Source: an uncultured Burkholderiales bacterium
GTDB lineage: Bacteria; Pseudomonadota; Gammaproteobacteria; Burkholderiales; Burkholderiaceae_C
Assembly (NCBI GenBank): GCA_903844385.1
Contig: CAIMTJ010000026.1
Coordinates: 1-43,430 of the forward strand
Reading direction: 5' to 3'
Length of the DNA stretch: 43,430 bases
A model generated the notes under the pieces. That model did no database searches, had not been told where the DNA came from, and saw nothing but the letters and a program-made list of their open reading frames with translations. This document shows positions 35,244 through 43,302 of the stretch, piece after piece. Position 1 is the first letter of the stretch, and each line of letters starts with the position of its first letter. The position numbers were made by a program, and so were the translations under genes.

Positions 35244-35335
35244 TGATCGATCAACGCCTTGTTATCGTCGTTGTGGCCGTTGGAAGACGAGATCACGAAG
35301 ATGCATACCTTTCAGCAACCCAAAGGGGCAATTAA
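35243..35335 (+). pseudogene. RelE/ParE (StbE-like) toxin remnant
   Basis: Directly overlapping the antitoxin stop, a 30-codon frame starting GTG reads VIDQRLVIVVVAVGRRDHEDAYL. That is the C-terminal strand-helix of RelE/ParE/StbE toxins (LVxxVxxVGxRxxxxVY). The first about 60 codons of the toxin are missing, so it cannot fold as a toxin. This points to deletion after a toxin-antitoxin pair was acquired. Confidence 0.65.
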
Positions 35336-35430
35336 TTGAGCTTCAACTGTCATCACAACATAAGTAAGCTTTAAGATTTTATGCAATGATGACACTTACA
35401 TCGCTTTAATGGGCTGCATGCCTAGACGGA

Positions 35431-35829
35431 TCAATCGATCACATAACTGCCCTGAGAAAAGCTCACCCTCAGGTTGAAGCCGCCTTCCATCACCAGCCAC
35501 TCCTTCATCTCGAAGGTGACAATCTCATGGACAACATAGGGGTCGGTTTGAACGATATCCACAGCCGCCTCCAGTGACGCTGCTCTGAGGATGGTCATGC
35601 CACCAGCGGGGGAGCCAGGTTTGCCGGCAGTCGCTTTCGAGTCCACAAACGGGCCTGAGCCAAAAATGATGCCTTGTTTTTCCAGATCAATCATCCACTT
35701 CAAATGATCGAGAAAGTAAGCTTGAGCGTTTTCATTTTTAAAGGGATGCCTGAGCATCACGAACAACTTTTTTTTCAAAAAGTGTTGGGTGATTTCTTGC
35801 AGTTCTTTTTCTTGGGGTGTTGCAGTCAT
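35431..35829 (-). CDS. YciI-family protein
   Basis: A 132-residue protein with the YciI fold: KKLFVMLRHPFKNENAQAYFLDHLKWMIDLEKQGIIFGSGPFVDS, then GGMTILRAASLEAAVDIVQTDPYVV. Proteins of this group are small dimeric alpha/beta barrels; chlorocatechol/muconolactone-related members exist, but the function here is not known. The start at 35829 lies 2 bp after the LysR stop (TGA CC ATG), so translation is coupled. It is the last gene of the leftward operon. Confidence 0.8.
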   Translation of the reverse strand: MTATPQEKELQEITQHFLKKKLFVMLRHPFKNENAQAYFLDHLKWMIDLEKQGIIFGSGPFVDSKATAGKPGSPAGGMTILRAASLEAAVDIVQTDPYVVHEIVTFEMKEWLVMEGGFNLRVSFSQGSYVID

Positions 35830-35831
35830 GG

Positions 35832-36749
35832 TCAATAGGCTGAATAGGATTTGTAAACCAAGGTGCGAAACCACTGGTGTCCCAGGTCCGAGTGGACCTT
35901 GTCATGCCAGTACTGTGACACATCGATGGTGGGAGAGGTGAAAGGCAACTCACAGATCTCAATGGCGGCGTGCTTGGCCAAGTTTTCGGCCAATCGTCTG
36001 GGTATACAACACAACAAATCGCTGCTGGCGATGAGCTCACCAATCCCCAATCCATGCGCCAATTCAATCGAGACATTCCTTTTGGCTTTCTTGGATTTGT
36101 AGAGGCTTTCCAATACTTTTTCAAAGTCATCATGACTCTCGGCTGGCGGGTGATAAGTCGCGAACCTGGCTCTTAAAAAATCATCCAAAGTCAACTGTCC
36201 AGAAAAAATGGCGTGCCCTTGCCTGGCAATCACCACATAACTCTTGGTGAACAAGCGCTGGCTGTGAAAACCCACCTGAAAATCATCAAAGGTCCCGATG
36301 GCGATGTCAATGCTGCCATCCATCATCATCTCCTTGGCCCGAGCAGGTGAGACATGCACCAAGGAGACCGCGATTTGATGACTGTCTCGCTCGATGGCTT
36401 TCAATAACCGGGGGGCGAGGATCAGCTGCCCCACATCACTCGTGTACAAACAAAACGATCGCGTGCTGGTGCTCGGATCAAATAACTCCACCGAATCGAT
36501 GGCGACTTGGATTTGGTGAAAGGCCGCCACAATGGGTGGGGCCAGTTTCTCAGCAAGTAGGGTCGGCATCATGCCTTGGTTGGTTTTGACGAACAATTCG
36601 TCATCAAAATGCCGCCTGAGCCGGCGCAACGCATTGGAGATGGCGGACTGCGTCATGGACAACTCATGAGCGGCCAGGGTGACGCTATGCTTTCGAATGA
36701 GGGTCGTGAAAACCTTCAATAAATTGAGATCCAAATCTTTGATTTTCAA
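35832..36749 (-). CDS. LysR-family transcriptional regulator
   Basis: A 305-residue LysR protein. The helix-turn-helix LNLLKVFTTLIRKHSVTLAAHELSMTQSAISNALRRLRRHFDDELFVKT is complete, followed by an effector-binding domain. It starts at TTG 36749, with AGAAGG 9 nt upstream; no ATG is available nearby. It is the fifth gene of the ring-cleavage-type operon and is the likely regulator of it and of the divergent Bug gene. The palindrome at 39882-39904 is the best candidate binding site. The effector is probably a pathway substrate or intermediate. Confidence 0.9.
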   Translation of the reverse strand: MKIKDLDLNLLKVFTTLIRKHSVTLAAHELSMTQSAISNALRRLRRHFDDELFVKTNQGMMPTLLAEKLAPPIVAAFHQIQVAIDSVELFDPSTSTRSFCLYTSDVGQLILAPRLLKAIERDSHQIAVSLVHVSPARAKEMMMDGSIDIAIGTFDDFQVGFHSQRLFTKSYVVIARQGHAIFSGQLTLDDFLRARFATYHPPAESHDDFEKVLESLYKSKKAKRNVSIELAHGLGIGELIASSDLLCCIPRRLAENLAKHAAIEICELPFTSPTIDVSQYWHDKVHSDLGHQWFRTLVYKSYSAY

Positions 36750-36790
36750 TTTTTAAAACCTTCTTTTAAAAATCAAAGTCACCCACCCTT

Positions 36791-37363
36791 TTAAAGGGCA
36801 TGGAGTTTTTGGTTCTGTACGATGAGGTGTTTAAATTGACCAATTTGTTGGCGCAGCAATTGACGAGTGTCTTCATCAACACAATCGCCTTGTGAATTGA
36901 ATTTGGTTTTCACTTGACCCATGAACACCTCGGGCTTGATCAAGGTGTGGGCTTGCTGAGAATCCAACACTCGCCTGAGTTCGTACTGAACCCGAGCACC
37001 GCCCAAGTGACCCGTCGTGGCAGACCCAATCATGGTGGGTTTGTTGAACAAGGGATTGGGCTTCAAGCGGGAGAACCAATCGATGCAGTTCTTCAAACGC
37101 GCGGGCAACGAATGGTTGTACTCGGGCGTCCAGATGACCAAGCCATGGGATTGGGCAACTTTCTGGGACAAAGCGATCACCGGCGCAGGAATGACACCAC
37201 TCTCCATCCCAGGCTCGTAGAACCCAATTTCTTGGAGGTCAACAATCTCCAAGGTCATGCCTGGGGCCATCAAGGCACTCAAGGCCTTCAATGCCAGAAA
37301 ATTGTAAGACTCTGGGGTGCATCGGTTGGTGATGCCCACCAAGTTGAGGATAGGCTCAGTCAT
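36791..37363 (-). CDS. NADPH-dependent FMN reductase family protein
   Basis: A 190-residue flavodoxin-fold oxidoreductase. LNLVGITNRCTPESYNFLALKAL is the nucleotide-binding start, and VIWTPEYNHSLPARLKNCIDWFSR is the conserved flavin-binding TPEYNxSxPxxLKNxIDW motif. Such enzymes reduce FMN, quinones or chromate using NAD(P)H. GGAG lies about 9 nt upstream of the ATG. It overlaps the FAH gene by 8 bp and precedes LysR by 41 bp. In this operon it may regenerate reduced flavin or detoxify quinones. Confidence 0.85.
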   Translation of the reverse strand: MTEPILNLVGITNRCTPESYNFLALKALSALMAPGMTLEIVDLQEIGFYEPGMESGVIPAPVIALSQKVAQSHGLVIWTPEYNHSLPARLKNCIDWFSRLKPNPLFNKPTMIGSATTGHLGGARVQYELRRVLDSQQAHTLIKPEVFMGQVKTKFNSQGDCVDEDTRQLLRQQIGQFKHLIVQNQKLHAL

Positions 37364-38201
37364 GATCAGTCGCTCCAGTGACACTCACTTGCATCTCTCC
37401 CAAATGGGAACCTTTGGCCACCAGCGTATCACCAGGGCGAATGGGGCCCACACCTTGTGGGGTCCCCGTCATGATGACATCACCGGGCTCGAGCGTATAA
37501 AACTCAGAGGCGTATTCAATCAGTTCGCGCAAAGACATCACCATGTCCGACGTATTGGTGTGTTGGCGCGTTTCACCGTTGACACTCAGGTGCAAGTCAA
37601 TGATGCTCGGATCAATTGATTCATGCGGCAAGGTGAGCCAAGGCCCAAGCACGGTGTAGGTGTCGATGGATTTTCTAAAACTTCGATCCTCTGGGCCTCT
37701 TAGGGTGATATCCAGACCCAAGCAATACCCCAAAACGTAATCCAAGGCGTTTGACTGGGAGACATTTTTACAGCGGCGAGAGATGACGGCGCAAAGCTCG
37801 ATCTCATGATCGGTTCTGCGCTCTAAAAATCGCTGATGAATGCCGTGACTCGGCCCCACCACGGAAGAAGGGGCTTTTAAAAACAAACCCGCTGTTTTGA
37901 TATCGGTGATGATGTGCCCAAACGCCTGCCCATTTTCTTGCATTTCAAGAATATGGGCCTTGTAGTTGATGGGGGCTGCAACCACTTTGCCTGGGGCTTG
38001 GATGGGGCTGTTGATGTGGACCGCCCCCAAGTCAAAGCGCTCACACTTGGCCAACAACGCGGCCAAGGCGCTCGCCTCTTGGGATTGAAGCCAGTGCACC
38101 GCACCACACAAATGGCAATCTTGCAGGTGCGGCGTGATGTCGATGATTTCTCGGCCCGAGACCAGACCCAAGCGTTGGTGATTGAAATTGATGATGTTCA
38201 T
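37356..38201 (-). CDS. Fumarylacetoacetate hydrolase (FAH) family protein
   Basis: A 281-residue FAH-fold protein. Metal ligands are expected in RTDHEIELCAVI and in the DYVLGYCLGLDITLRG segment; the C-terminal GDVIMTGTPQGVGPIRPGD is typical. Family members cleave or isomerise 2-oxo-enoic acids from aromatic meta-cleavage. The start at 38201 overlaps the dioxygenase stop (ATGA). Together with the extradiol dioxygenase-like gene upstream, it suggests processing of a ring-cleavage product. Confidence 0.85.
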   Translation of the reverse strand: MNIINFNHQRLGLVSGREIIDITPHLQDCHLCGAVHWLQSQEASALAALLAKCERFDLGAVHINSPIQAPGKVVAAPINYKAHILEMQENGQAFGHIITDIKTAGLFLKAPSSVVGPSHGIHQRFLERRTDHEIELCAVISRRCKNVSQSNALDYVLGYCLGLDITLRGPEDRSFRKSIDTYTVLGPWLTLPHESIDPSIIDLHLSVNGETRQHTNTSDMVMSLRELIEYASEFYTLEPGDVIMTGTPQGVGPIRPGDTLVAKGSHLGEMQVSVTGATDHD

Positions 38202-39109
38202 ACGGTTGTGGGTTGTTGGCCACTCATTGCTTTTTTGATGCGCTCGCTTGGCAGCGGGGCATGACCCCATTGATCCATGCGCTCAGGCGGTCGCGCCCAT
38301 TGCTCTGGAGTTCCGGGCACGTGATGCGGGTTGGTGATTTGTTGAACTTCGGCCGTGTACTCCACCACCTGGCCATCGGGGTCCAGGAAGTAAGAAAACA
38401 CATTGTCCCCCGGACCGTGCCGACCCACACCCCATTCTATGGCATGGCCTGCCAACTTCATGCGGCCCACGCCAAACATCAAATCGTTCCAGCTCGCCAT
38501 CTCAAAGGCGATGTGATTCAAGCTCACGCAGCCAAAATCTGCCAGCGCCAGGCTGTGATGGTTGGCATTGCAGCGAAAAAATCTCATCTTCAGGGTCGAG
38601 TCACTGAGTTGAAAGCCCAGGGTGTTTTCCAAGAACTGTGTCATGCCCTCGACATCTTGGGTGTTGACGACGACATGGGCGAGTTTGACGGGCTGCGTGG
38701 AGTCTCGACTCTCAAGTGCATGATCCTCGCGATCTGAGACCACTTTGTGCACTCGCCCTTCGGGGTCGTGAAAGGCAAAACCCCACCCCCCACCCGGACT
38801 GCCCAGGCGCCTGGGCGCTTGCTCGGTGGGCACACCCGCGCGCATCAAGCGCTCGTAGAGGCTTGCCAGTGAAGCTTGATCGCTCACCCCCCAAGTGATG
38901 CTGATGAGACCTGGGGTTTGGGCTTTTTCGAGGACCAGCACATGGTGATCCACCCCAGTGGCGCGCAGCCAAACACCCTCTTTTGTCCTTTGCACAAGCA
39001 AGAGGCCCCATTTTTGGGTATAAAAATCCAATGAGCGCTCGAGGTCGTTCACCCCGAGCGTGACCGCACGAATGCGATCGATTTCTGGGGGGTGGTGGTG
39101 TTTTTGCAT
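38198..39109 (-). CDS. Extradiol ring-cleavage dioxygenase-like (VOC) protein
   Basis: A 303-residue two-domain vicinal-oxygen-chelate protein. The C-terminal domain carries the expected 2-His-1-carboxylate Fe(II) site: His145 (KLAHVVVN), His199 (SLNHIAFE) and Glu250 (QVVEYTAE). This matches catechol 2,3-dioxygenase and 2,3-dihydroxybiphenyl 1,2-dioxygenase types, so an active ring-cleaving enzyme is likely. The ring substrate is not known. It overlaps the FAH gene by 4 bp and lies 9 bp after the exported isochorismatase-like gene. Confidence 0.85.
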   Translation of the reverse strand: MQKHHHPPEIDRIRAVTLGVNDLERSLDFYTQKWGLLLVQRTKEGVWLRATGVDHHVLVLEKAQTPGLISITWGVSDQASLASLYERLMRAGVPTEQAPRRLGSPGGGWGFAFHDPEGRVHKVVSDREDHALESRDSTQPVKLAHVVVNTQDVEGMTQFLENTLGFQLSDSTLKMRFFRCNANHHSLALADFGCVSLNHIAFEMASWNDLMFGVGRMKLAGHAIEWGVGRHGPGDNVFSYFLDPDGQVVEYTAEVQQITNPHHVPGTPEQWARPPERMDQWGHAPLPSERIKKAMSGQQPTTV

Positions 39110-39118
39110 CCCTTGACT

Positions 39119-39838
39119 TTATTGAACCATGTCTAAAAACGAGCGGTTCCCCAGCACCGTCGACCACATGGGGTAGACCGTGGTGAGCATGTCTTTGGAC
39201 ACCGCCGTGAAAAAGCCCAGCATCGACTCTTCGAGGGCAAAGACGTGATAGCCCAAGTCGTAGCCGGAGATGACGGTGGCGTAGACACACACATCGGTGG
39301 TGAAACCGGCAACGGCGATGTTGCGAATGCCTTTGGAGCGCAAGATCTCATTGAGTCCGGTCCCACCAAATGCGCTCACTTGAATTCTGGGTGCCAAGAA
39401 CAAATCGTTGTACTCCGCTTTGGGCATGAGGGGGGCGTAATAGGCCGCCTCTTTGGAGCCCACTTTCCAAGCTTTTCTCAGCAACTGCCCGCGGTGAAAA
39501 GCACCTGCATTGGTCCAATCGAGTTCGCGATGATTTTGCGTGTAGCCTTCGGTCACATGGATGATCCAGACGCCTTTTTTGCGCGCTTCATCGACCATTT
39601 TGACCGTGTTGTCGAGCATGCCCTTGTCATAATCAGGCTTGAACTTGGCGTACCAAGCGCCATCGGAATTGACAAAATTGCCCTGAAAATCCACCAAAAT
39701 GATGGCGGTTTCTGAGGCCTTGATATTTTTTTCCGGCGCAGGAACGTCCTGGGCCCACAACACAGTCGAGCTCAACGCCGTGAATAGCACCACTGCACCC
39801 CAGCATAAATTCTTCAATTTCAATCCCAATGTTGTCAT
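39119..39838 (-). CDS. Exported isochorismatase-family hydrolase
   Basis: A 239-residue protein with a Sec signal (LKNLCWGAVVLFTALSSTVLWAQ, residues 8-30), unusual in this generally cytoplasmic family. The isochorismatase domain follows: AIILVDFQGNF (Asp50) and AGFTTDVCVYATVI (Cys184). The expected catalytic lysine before SAF appears to be Arg151 (APRIQVSAFGGTGL). Family members hydrolyse amides, N-carbamoyl compounds or isochorismate. GGGAGA lies 7 nt before the ATG. As the first operon gene it may release an acid or amine from an amide in the periplasm before uptake, though the substitution makes activity uncertain. Confidence 0.8.
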   Translation of the reverse strand: MTTLGLKLKNLCWGAVVLFTALSSTVLWAQDVPAPEKNIKASETAIILVDFQGNFVNSDGAWYAKFKPDYDKGMLDNTVKMVDEARKKGVWIIHVTEGYTQNHRELDWTNAGAFHRGQLLRKAWKVGSKEAAYYAPLMPKAEYNDLFLAPRIQVSAFGGTGLNEILRSKGIRNIAVAGFTTDVCVYATVISGYDLGYHVFALEESMLGFFTAVSKDMLTTVYPMWSTVLGNRSFLDMVQ

Positions 39839-39881
39839 GATGGTCTCCCTTTGAGTTAATGTGGGAAGAATCCTAACCAAC

Positions 39882-39904
39882 AATTGATATTTTCAATATC
39901 AATT
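39882..39904. promoter_or_regulatory. Palindromic operator candidate, divergent to the ring-cleavage operon and a Bug gene
   Basis: AATTGATATT (39882-39891) and its exact complement (39895-39904) are separated by 3 bp: a 23-bp dyad. It lies 44 bp upstream of the isochorismatase-like start and about 97 bp upstream of the Bug start. It overlaps the place expected for a -35 of the Bug gene, whose possible -10 is TATTAT (39916-39921). LysR (35832-36749) is the likely ligand. Confidence 0.5.
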
Positions 39905-40000
39905 AAACAAATAACTATTATTCGCCATGGAAATACGATTTGGCGTTCTAGGCCCTACCATAGGCGAGACATCAGCAACCCTCATTTGACCCCCTTCATC

Positions 40001-40957
40001 ATGAAAAAATTGATCTGGCTTTGTGCGTTCCTCACCCCACTGTGCATGGCTCAAACTTATCCGCTCAAACCCATCACCGTGGTGGTGCCCTACGTTGCAG
40101 GGGGGGTATCGGATGGGTTGGCGCGCTCCTTGGCGCTTAAGCTCACGAGCACCCTCAATCAGCAAGTGATCGTTGAGAATAAGCCCGGGGGCAACACCTT
40201 GATTGGCGCCACCTTCGTGGCCAAAGCCCCAGCCGATGGCTACACCTTGCTGCTCACGGCCGAAGCCACGCTCACCATGAACCCGATGCTGTACGCGAAA
40301 CTGCCCTACGACGTGGAGAAAAATTTCGCCCCCATCGCAGCCCTCGCCTCCATCCCCCAAGCGTTTGTGGTCTCCAACCACACGAACGCCAAAGACATGA
40401 AAGAATTCTTGGCCTTGGCCAAGAAAAATACCGACAAATTGTCGTATGCCAACTTGGGCAGTGGCTCCACCGCCCATTTGAATTTTGAGCTGTTTGAAAA
40501 AGAGGTCGACATCAATTTGACGCCTGTGCCCTACAAGGGGGCCGCCGCCGCTTTGAACGACTTGCTAGGCGGCCATGTCGACGCCATGATTGTCTCCACC
40601 GGTTTTGTCTCCTCTCACGCCAAGGCTGGCACTTTGAAAGTTTTGGCCGTCGCCGGCGTCAAAAGATCCCCATTGCTGCCCGATGTGCCCACCTTCAAGG
40701 AAGCGGGCATCGCGGGCTTTCAGCCCTCCTCTTGGTTTGCACTGATGGGGGTTGCAGGAACGAGTCCCGACGTGATTGACAAACTCAACGTGGAGGTCAA
40801 TAAACTGTTGAAGGATCCCGTTTTCAAGGCAGAACAATTGGACAAATTCATCCTCGAGCCCATCGGCGGCAGCCCGGACGCGCTCAAAAATCTCATCAAA
40901 TCGGACTCGGTGAAATGGACTCGAATCATCAAAGAAACGCAACTACAACTCGACTAA
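40001..40957 (+). CDS. Bug-family (TctC) periplasmic solute-binding receptor
   Basis: A 318-residue receptor. Start at 40001 gives a compact signal peptide (KKLIWLCAFLTPLCMAQT); the upstream ATG at 39884 lies inside the palindromic operator and is unlikely. The Bug features are ITVVVPYVAGGVSDGLARSLALKL, VENKPGGNTLIGATFVAKAPADGYTLLLT and VPYKGAAAALNDLLGGHVDAMIV. It is divergent from the operon at 35431-39838, and probably captures that operon's substrate. No TctAB genes are nearby. Confidence 0.9.
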   Translation: MKKLIWLCAFLTPLCMAQTYPLKPITVVVPYVAGGVSDGLARSLALKLTSTLNQQVIVENKPGGNTLIGATFVAKAPADGYTLLLTAEATLTMNPMLYAKLPYDVEKNFAPIAALASIPQAFVVSNHTNAKDMKEFLALAKKNTDKLSYANLGSGSTAHLNFELFEKEVDINLTPVPYKGAAAALNDLLGGHVDAMIVSTGFVSSHAKAGTLKVLAVAGVKRSPLLPDVPTFKEAGIAGFQPSSWFALMGVAGTSPDVIDKLNVEVNKLLKDPVFKAEQLDKFILEPIGGSPDALKNLIKSDSVKWTRIIKETQLQLD

Positions 40958-40985
40958 ACCTGTGCTCAATCTTCCCCTCAAGGAT

Positions 40986-41012
40986 AGGGGGACCACTGCG
41001 ACTCCCCCCTTT
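40986..41012 (+). terminator. Possible terminator after the Bug gene
   Basis: AGGGGGA (40986-40992) pairs with TCCCCC(C)T (41003-41010) around a 10-nt loop, followed by only TTTG. The stem is good, but the T-run is short. Confidence 0.4.
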
Positions 41013-41054
41013 GTTGCAGTGCAACCGCGCCCAATCTGACGCACGGCCAAGGCT

Positions 41055-41540
41055 TTAACCCGCGGGGGTGAGGACCTGACCGCCCGCCTCAGCAGAATGG
41101 GCGTGAATCAAGATCACCGCCATCACACAAGCCTCGGTTCCACGGTTGACCCAGTTGTGAATGGTGCCGCGCTGCACCATCACGTCGCCCGCTTTCAAGT
41201 GAACCTCGACCCCGTCGTCGAGCTCCATGTCGATTTCACCCGACATCACCACGATGTAGTCAACCGAATCGGTTCGGTGCATGCGGTAGGCGACACCCGG
41301 CTTGAAGTCCAAAATGCGAAACACCGAGCCGTTTTCGATGAAGGTGAATTTACCTTCGCGCATGCCATAGTCTTTGTCCGTGGTGTTGTCTGCGGGCGCC
41401 GCGTCGGTCGTCCAGATATTGCACACAAACCCGTTGGGGCGTCCCTCTTTGAAGTGCTTGCACACCTCATCAATTTTGACCACCGCTTTGCCATGTTCAT
41501 CGTGCCCCGTGACCACGCGGCGAATTTGTGCAGTTTGCAT
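41055..41540 (-). CDS. Cupin-domain protein
   Basis: A 161-residue cytoplasmic protein with a C-terminal cupin barrel: PGVAYRMHRTDSVDYIVVMSGEIDMELDDG (first motif) and VHLKAGDVMVQRGTIHNWVNRG (second motif). The first has a HxxxxxDY arrangement in place of the usual HxH...E, so metal binding is uncertain. GGGAGAC precedes the ATG. Some such cupins are dioxygenases or isomerases of aromatic pathways, others are regulators; no choice is possible. It lies 200 bp downstream of the aminotransferase and has its own promoter region. Confidence 0.75.
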   Translation of the reverse strand: MQTAQIRRVVTGHDEHGKAVVKIDEVCKHFKEGRPNGFVCNIWTTDAAPADNTTDKDYGMREGKFTFIENGSVFRILDFKPGVAYRMHRTDSVDYIVVMSGEIDMELDDGVEVHLKAGDVMVQRGTIHNWVNRGTEACVMAVILIHAHSAEAGGQVLTPAG

Positions 41541-41658
41541 GTGAGTGTCTCCCAGTGATTGAAAACAAAAAAAACCAAACCAACATTCAAATCGAAAAAA
41601 TCAAACCGACCCGCATCGCGGCTGAAGCCTCAAGCGCGATGCTACAAGCTTTTTTGCC

Positions 41659-41697
41659 AAAAAAAAACTGGCTCCATCCTCATGGACAACCAGTTTT
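41659..41697 (-). terminator. Intrinsic terminator of the class V aminotransferase gene
   Basis: On the minus strand AAAACTGG (41697-41690) pairs with CCAGTTTT (41671-41664) and is followed by five more T residues (complement of A 41663-41659). It lies 45 bp past the aminotransferase stop. Confidence 0.75.
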
Positions 41698-41741
41698 GTG
41701 GGTTCGAGATCCAAGAGGCCTCGAGCTCAAAAGCCCCCTCC

Positions 41742-42896
41742 TCAGGCCGCGGCAGTCGCCACTTCTTTCAGACCCATTTGGTCCAAAGCGTGGGCCAAGT
41801 GCTCCACACTGCGAGGCACATTGTGGAGTTTTTCCAAACCAAAGAGTCCAATGCGAAAGGTCATGAAATCGGCGGGTTCATCGCACTGCAAAGGCACCCC
41901 AGCCGCCGTTTGCAGCCCAAGGCTCAAAAACTTCTTGCTGTTTTGAACGTCTGCGTCCGTGGTGTAGCTCACCACCACCCCTGGGGCTTTGAAGCCATCG
42001 GCGGCCACACTCACAATGCCGCGGGACTCGAGCAAAGCGCGCACAGCGCTGCCGAGTGCCACTTGCTCGGCCTTGACCTTGGCAAATCCATAGTCACGCG
42101 TTTCTTGCATCACTTCTCGCAAACGCATCAAAGCGTCGGTGGGCAGTGTGGTGTGGTAGCTGTGGCTGCCGCCTTCATAGGTCTCCATGATCTGGAGCCA
42201 CTTTTTAAGGTCCGCCGCAAAACTCGTGCTCGCCGTTGAGTCGATCACGGCTCTGGCGCGCTCACTGAGCATCACCATGGCACAACAGGGTGAACCACTC
42301 CAGCCCTTTTGAGGAGCGGAGATCAAGATGTCCACGCCAGTGGCTTTCATGTCCACCCACATGGCGCCTGAGGCGATACAGTCAAGCACAAAAAGACCGC
42401 CCACCTCGTGCACGGCCCGGGTGACTTCGCTGATGTAGTCGTCTGGCAAAATCATACCCGCTGAGGTCTCCACATGGGGAGCAAAGACCACGTCGGGGCG
42501 CTGCTCCAAAATGGTTTTCACCACCTCTTGCACCGGACAAGGAATCCAGGCAGACTGAGAGCTGGCCGTGACCCGGCGGGCTTTGAGCACCGTGGCTTGG
42601 GCGGGAATGTGCCCCATGTCAAATATTTGCGTCCACCGGTAGCTGAACCACCCGTTGCGGATCACCATCACTTTTTTACCGGTGGCGAACTGCCTGGCCA
42701 CGGCCTCCATGCCAAAGGTGCCACTGCCGGGCACGAGCGCCGTGCTGTGGGCGTGGTAGACCTCCTTTAAGATGGAGGAGATGTCCTTCATGGCACCTTG
42801 GAATTTTTTGGACATGTGGTTCAACGCGCGATCGGTGTAGACCACCGAAAATTCGAGCAAACCATCGGGATCGATATGGGGCAATAAACCAGGCAT
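41742..42896 (-). CDS. Class V aminotransferase (serine/alanine-glyoxylate aminotransferase-like)
   Basis: A 384-residue PLP enzyme. The PLP lysine is Lys197 (LISAPQKGWSGSP), and the cofactor-pairing aspartate is Asp172 (LFVLDCIASGAMWVD). VPGSGTFGMEAVARQF is the phosphate-binding loop. Class V members of this shape use glyoxylate or pyruvate as amino acceptor, such as alanine-, serine- or aspartate-glyoxylate transaminases. A role in glyoxylate metabolism is plausible given the oxalate operon elsewhere in the window, but the two are not adjacent. GGAGA lies before the ATG. A terminator follows at 41659-41697. Confidence 0.85.
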   Translation of the reverse strand: MPGLLPHIDPDGLLEFSVVYTDRALNHMSKKFQGAMKDISSILKEVYHAHSTALVPGSGTFGMEAVARQFATGKKVMVIRNGWFSYRWTQIFDMGHIPAQATVLKARRVTASSQSAWIPCPVQEVVKTILEQRPDVVFAPHVETSAGMILPDDYISEVTRAVHEVGGLFVLDCIASGAMWVDMKATGVDILISAPQKGWSGSPCCAMVMLSERARAVIDSTASTSFAADLKKWLQIMETYEGGSHSYHTTLPTDALMRLREVMQETRDYGFAKVKAEQVALGSAVRALLESRGIVSVAADGFKAPGVVVSYTTDADVQNSKKFLSLGLQTAAGVPLQCDEPADFMTFRIGLFGLEKLHNVPRSVEHLAHALDQMGLKEVATAAA

Positions 42897-43071
42897 GGGA
42901 AAGTCTCCAAAGTTGTAACCAAGAGCGCGTGCTCAGCCCCTGGCCATCCAGGGTCAAGCACATGGGCAAGGCGGCCATTCATTTTGCTTCAAAATCAACA
43001 GGCCAAGACACGCATTATCCCTTAGTCTGCGCGCTCACGCAGGGCCTTGGCGGCTTGTCCTGGCTCGAGGC

Positions 43072-43302
43072 CTATTGAATCGACCAGGAGCGGCGCCACA
43101 AGGAGTGAACACTTTGCCCTTGTTTGGCATCGAACACCCCGGCGGCGTAATACAAGTAACCCGCGCTGCCGGTCATCTGCTCGGAGGGGTAATTGGGTGA
43201 TATGAGTGAGGGGTAATAGTGATACGTGGCCCCCACCGTTTTCAAAGCCACCGAATTGGGGGTATCAAACTTCATGAAGGGTGTGGGGTTGGTCCAACTC
43301 AT
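43072..43302 (-). CDS. Small hypothetical protein, coupled to an upstream gene
   Basis: A 76-residue frame starting at ATG 43302, whose A is shared with the upstream TGA (TGATG). It reads SWTNPTPFMKFDTPNSVALK and ends RRSWSIQ. It has no signal, no recognised domain and an odd composition (Tyr/Ser/Pro-rich). It could be a real coupled gene or the end of the upstream protein after a frameshift. The gap 42897-43071 holds nothing else. Confidence 0.4.
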   Translation of the reverse strand: MSWTNPTPFMKFDTPNSVALKTVGATYHYYPSLISPNYPSEQMTGSAGYLYYAAGVFDAKQGQSVHSLWRRSWSIQ

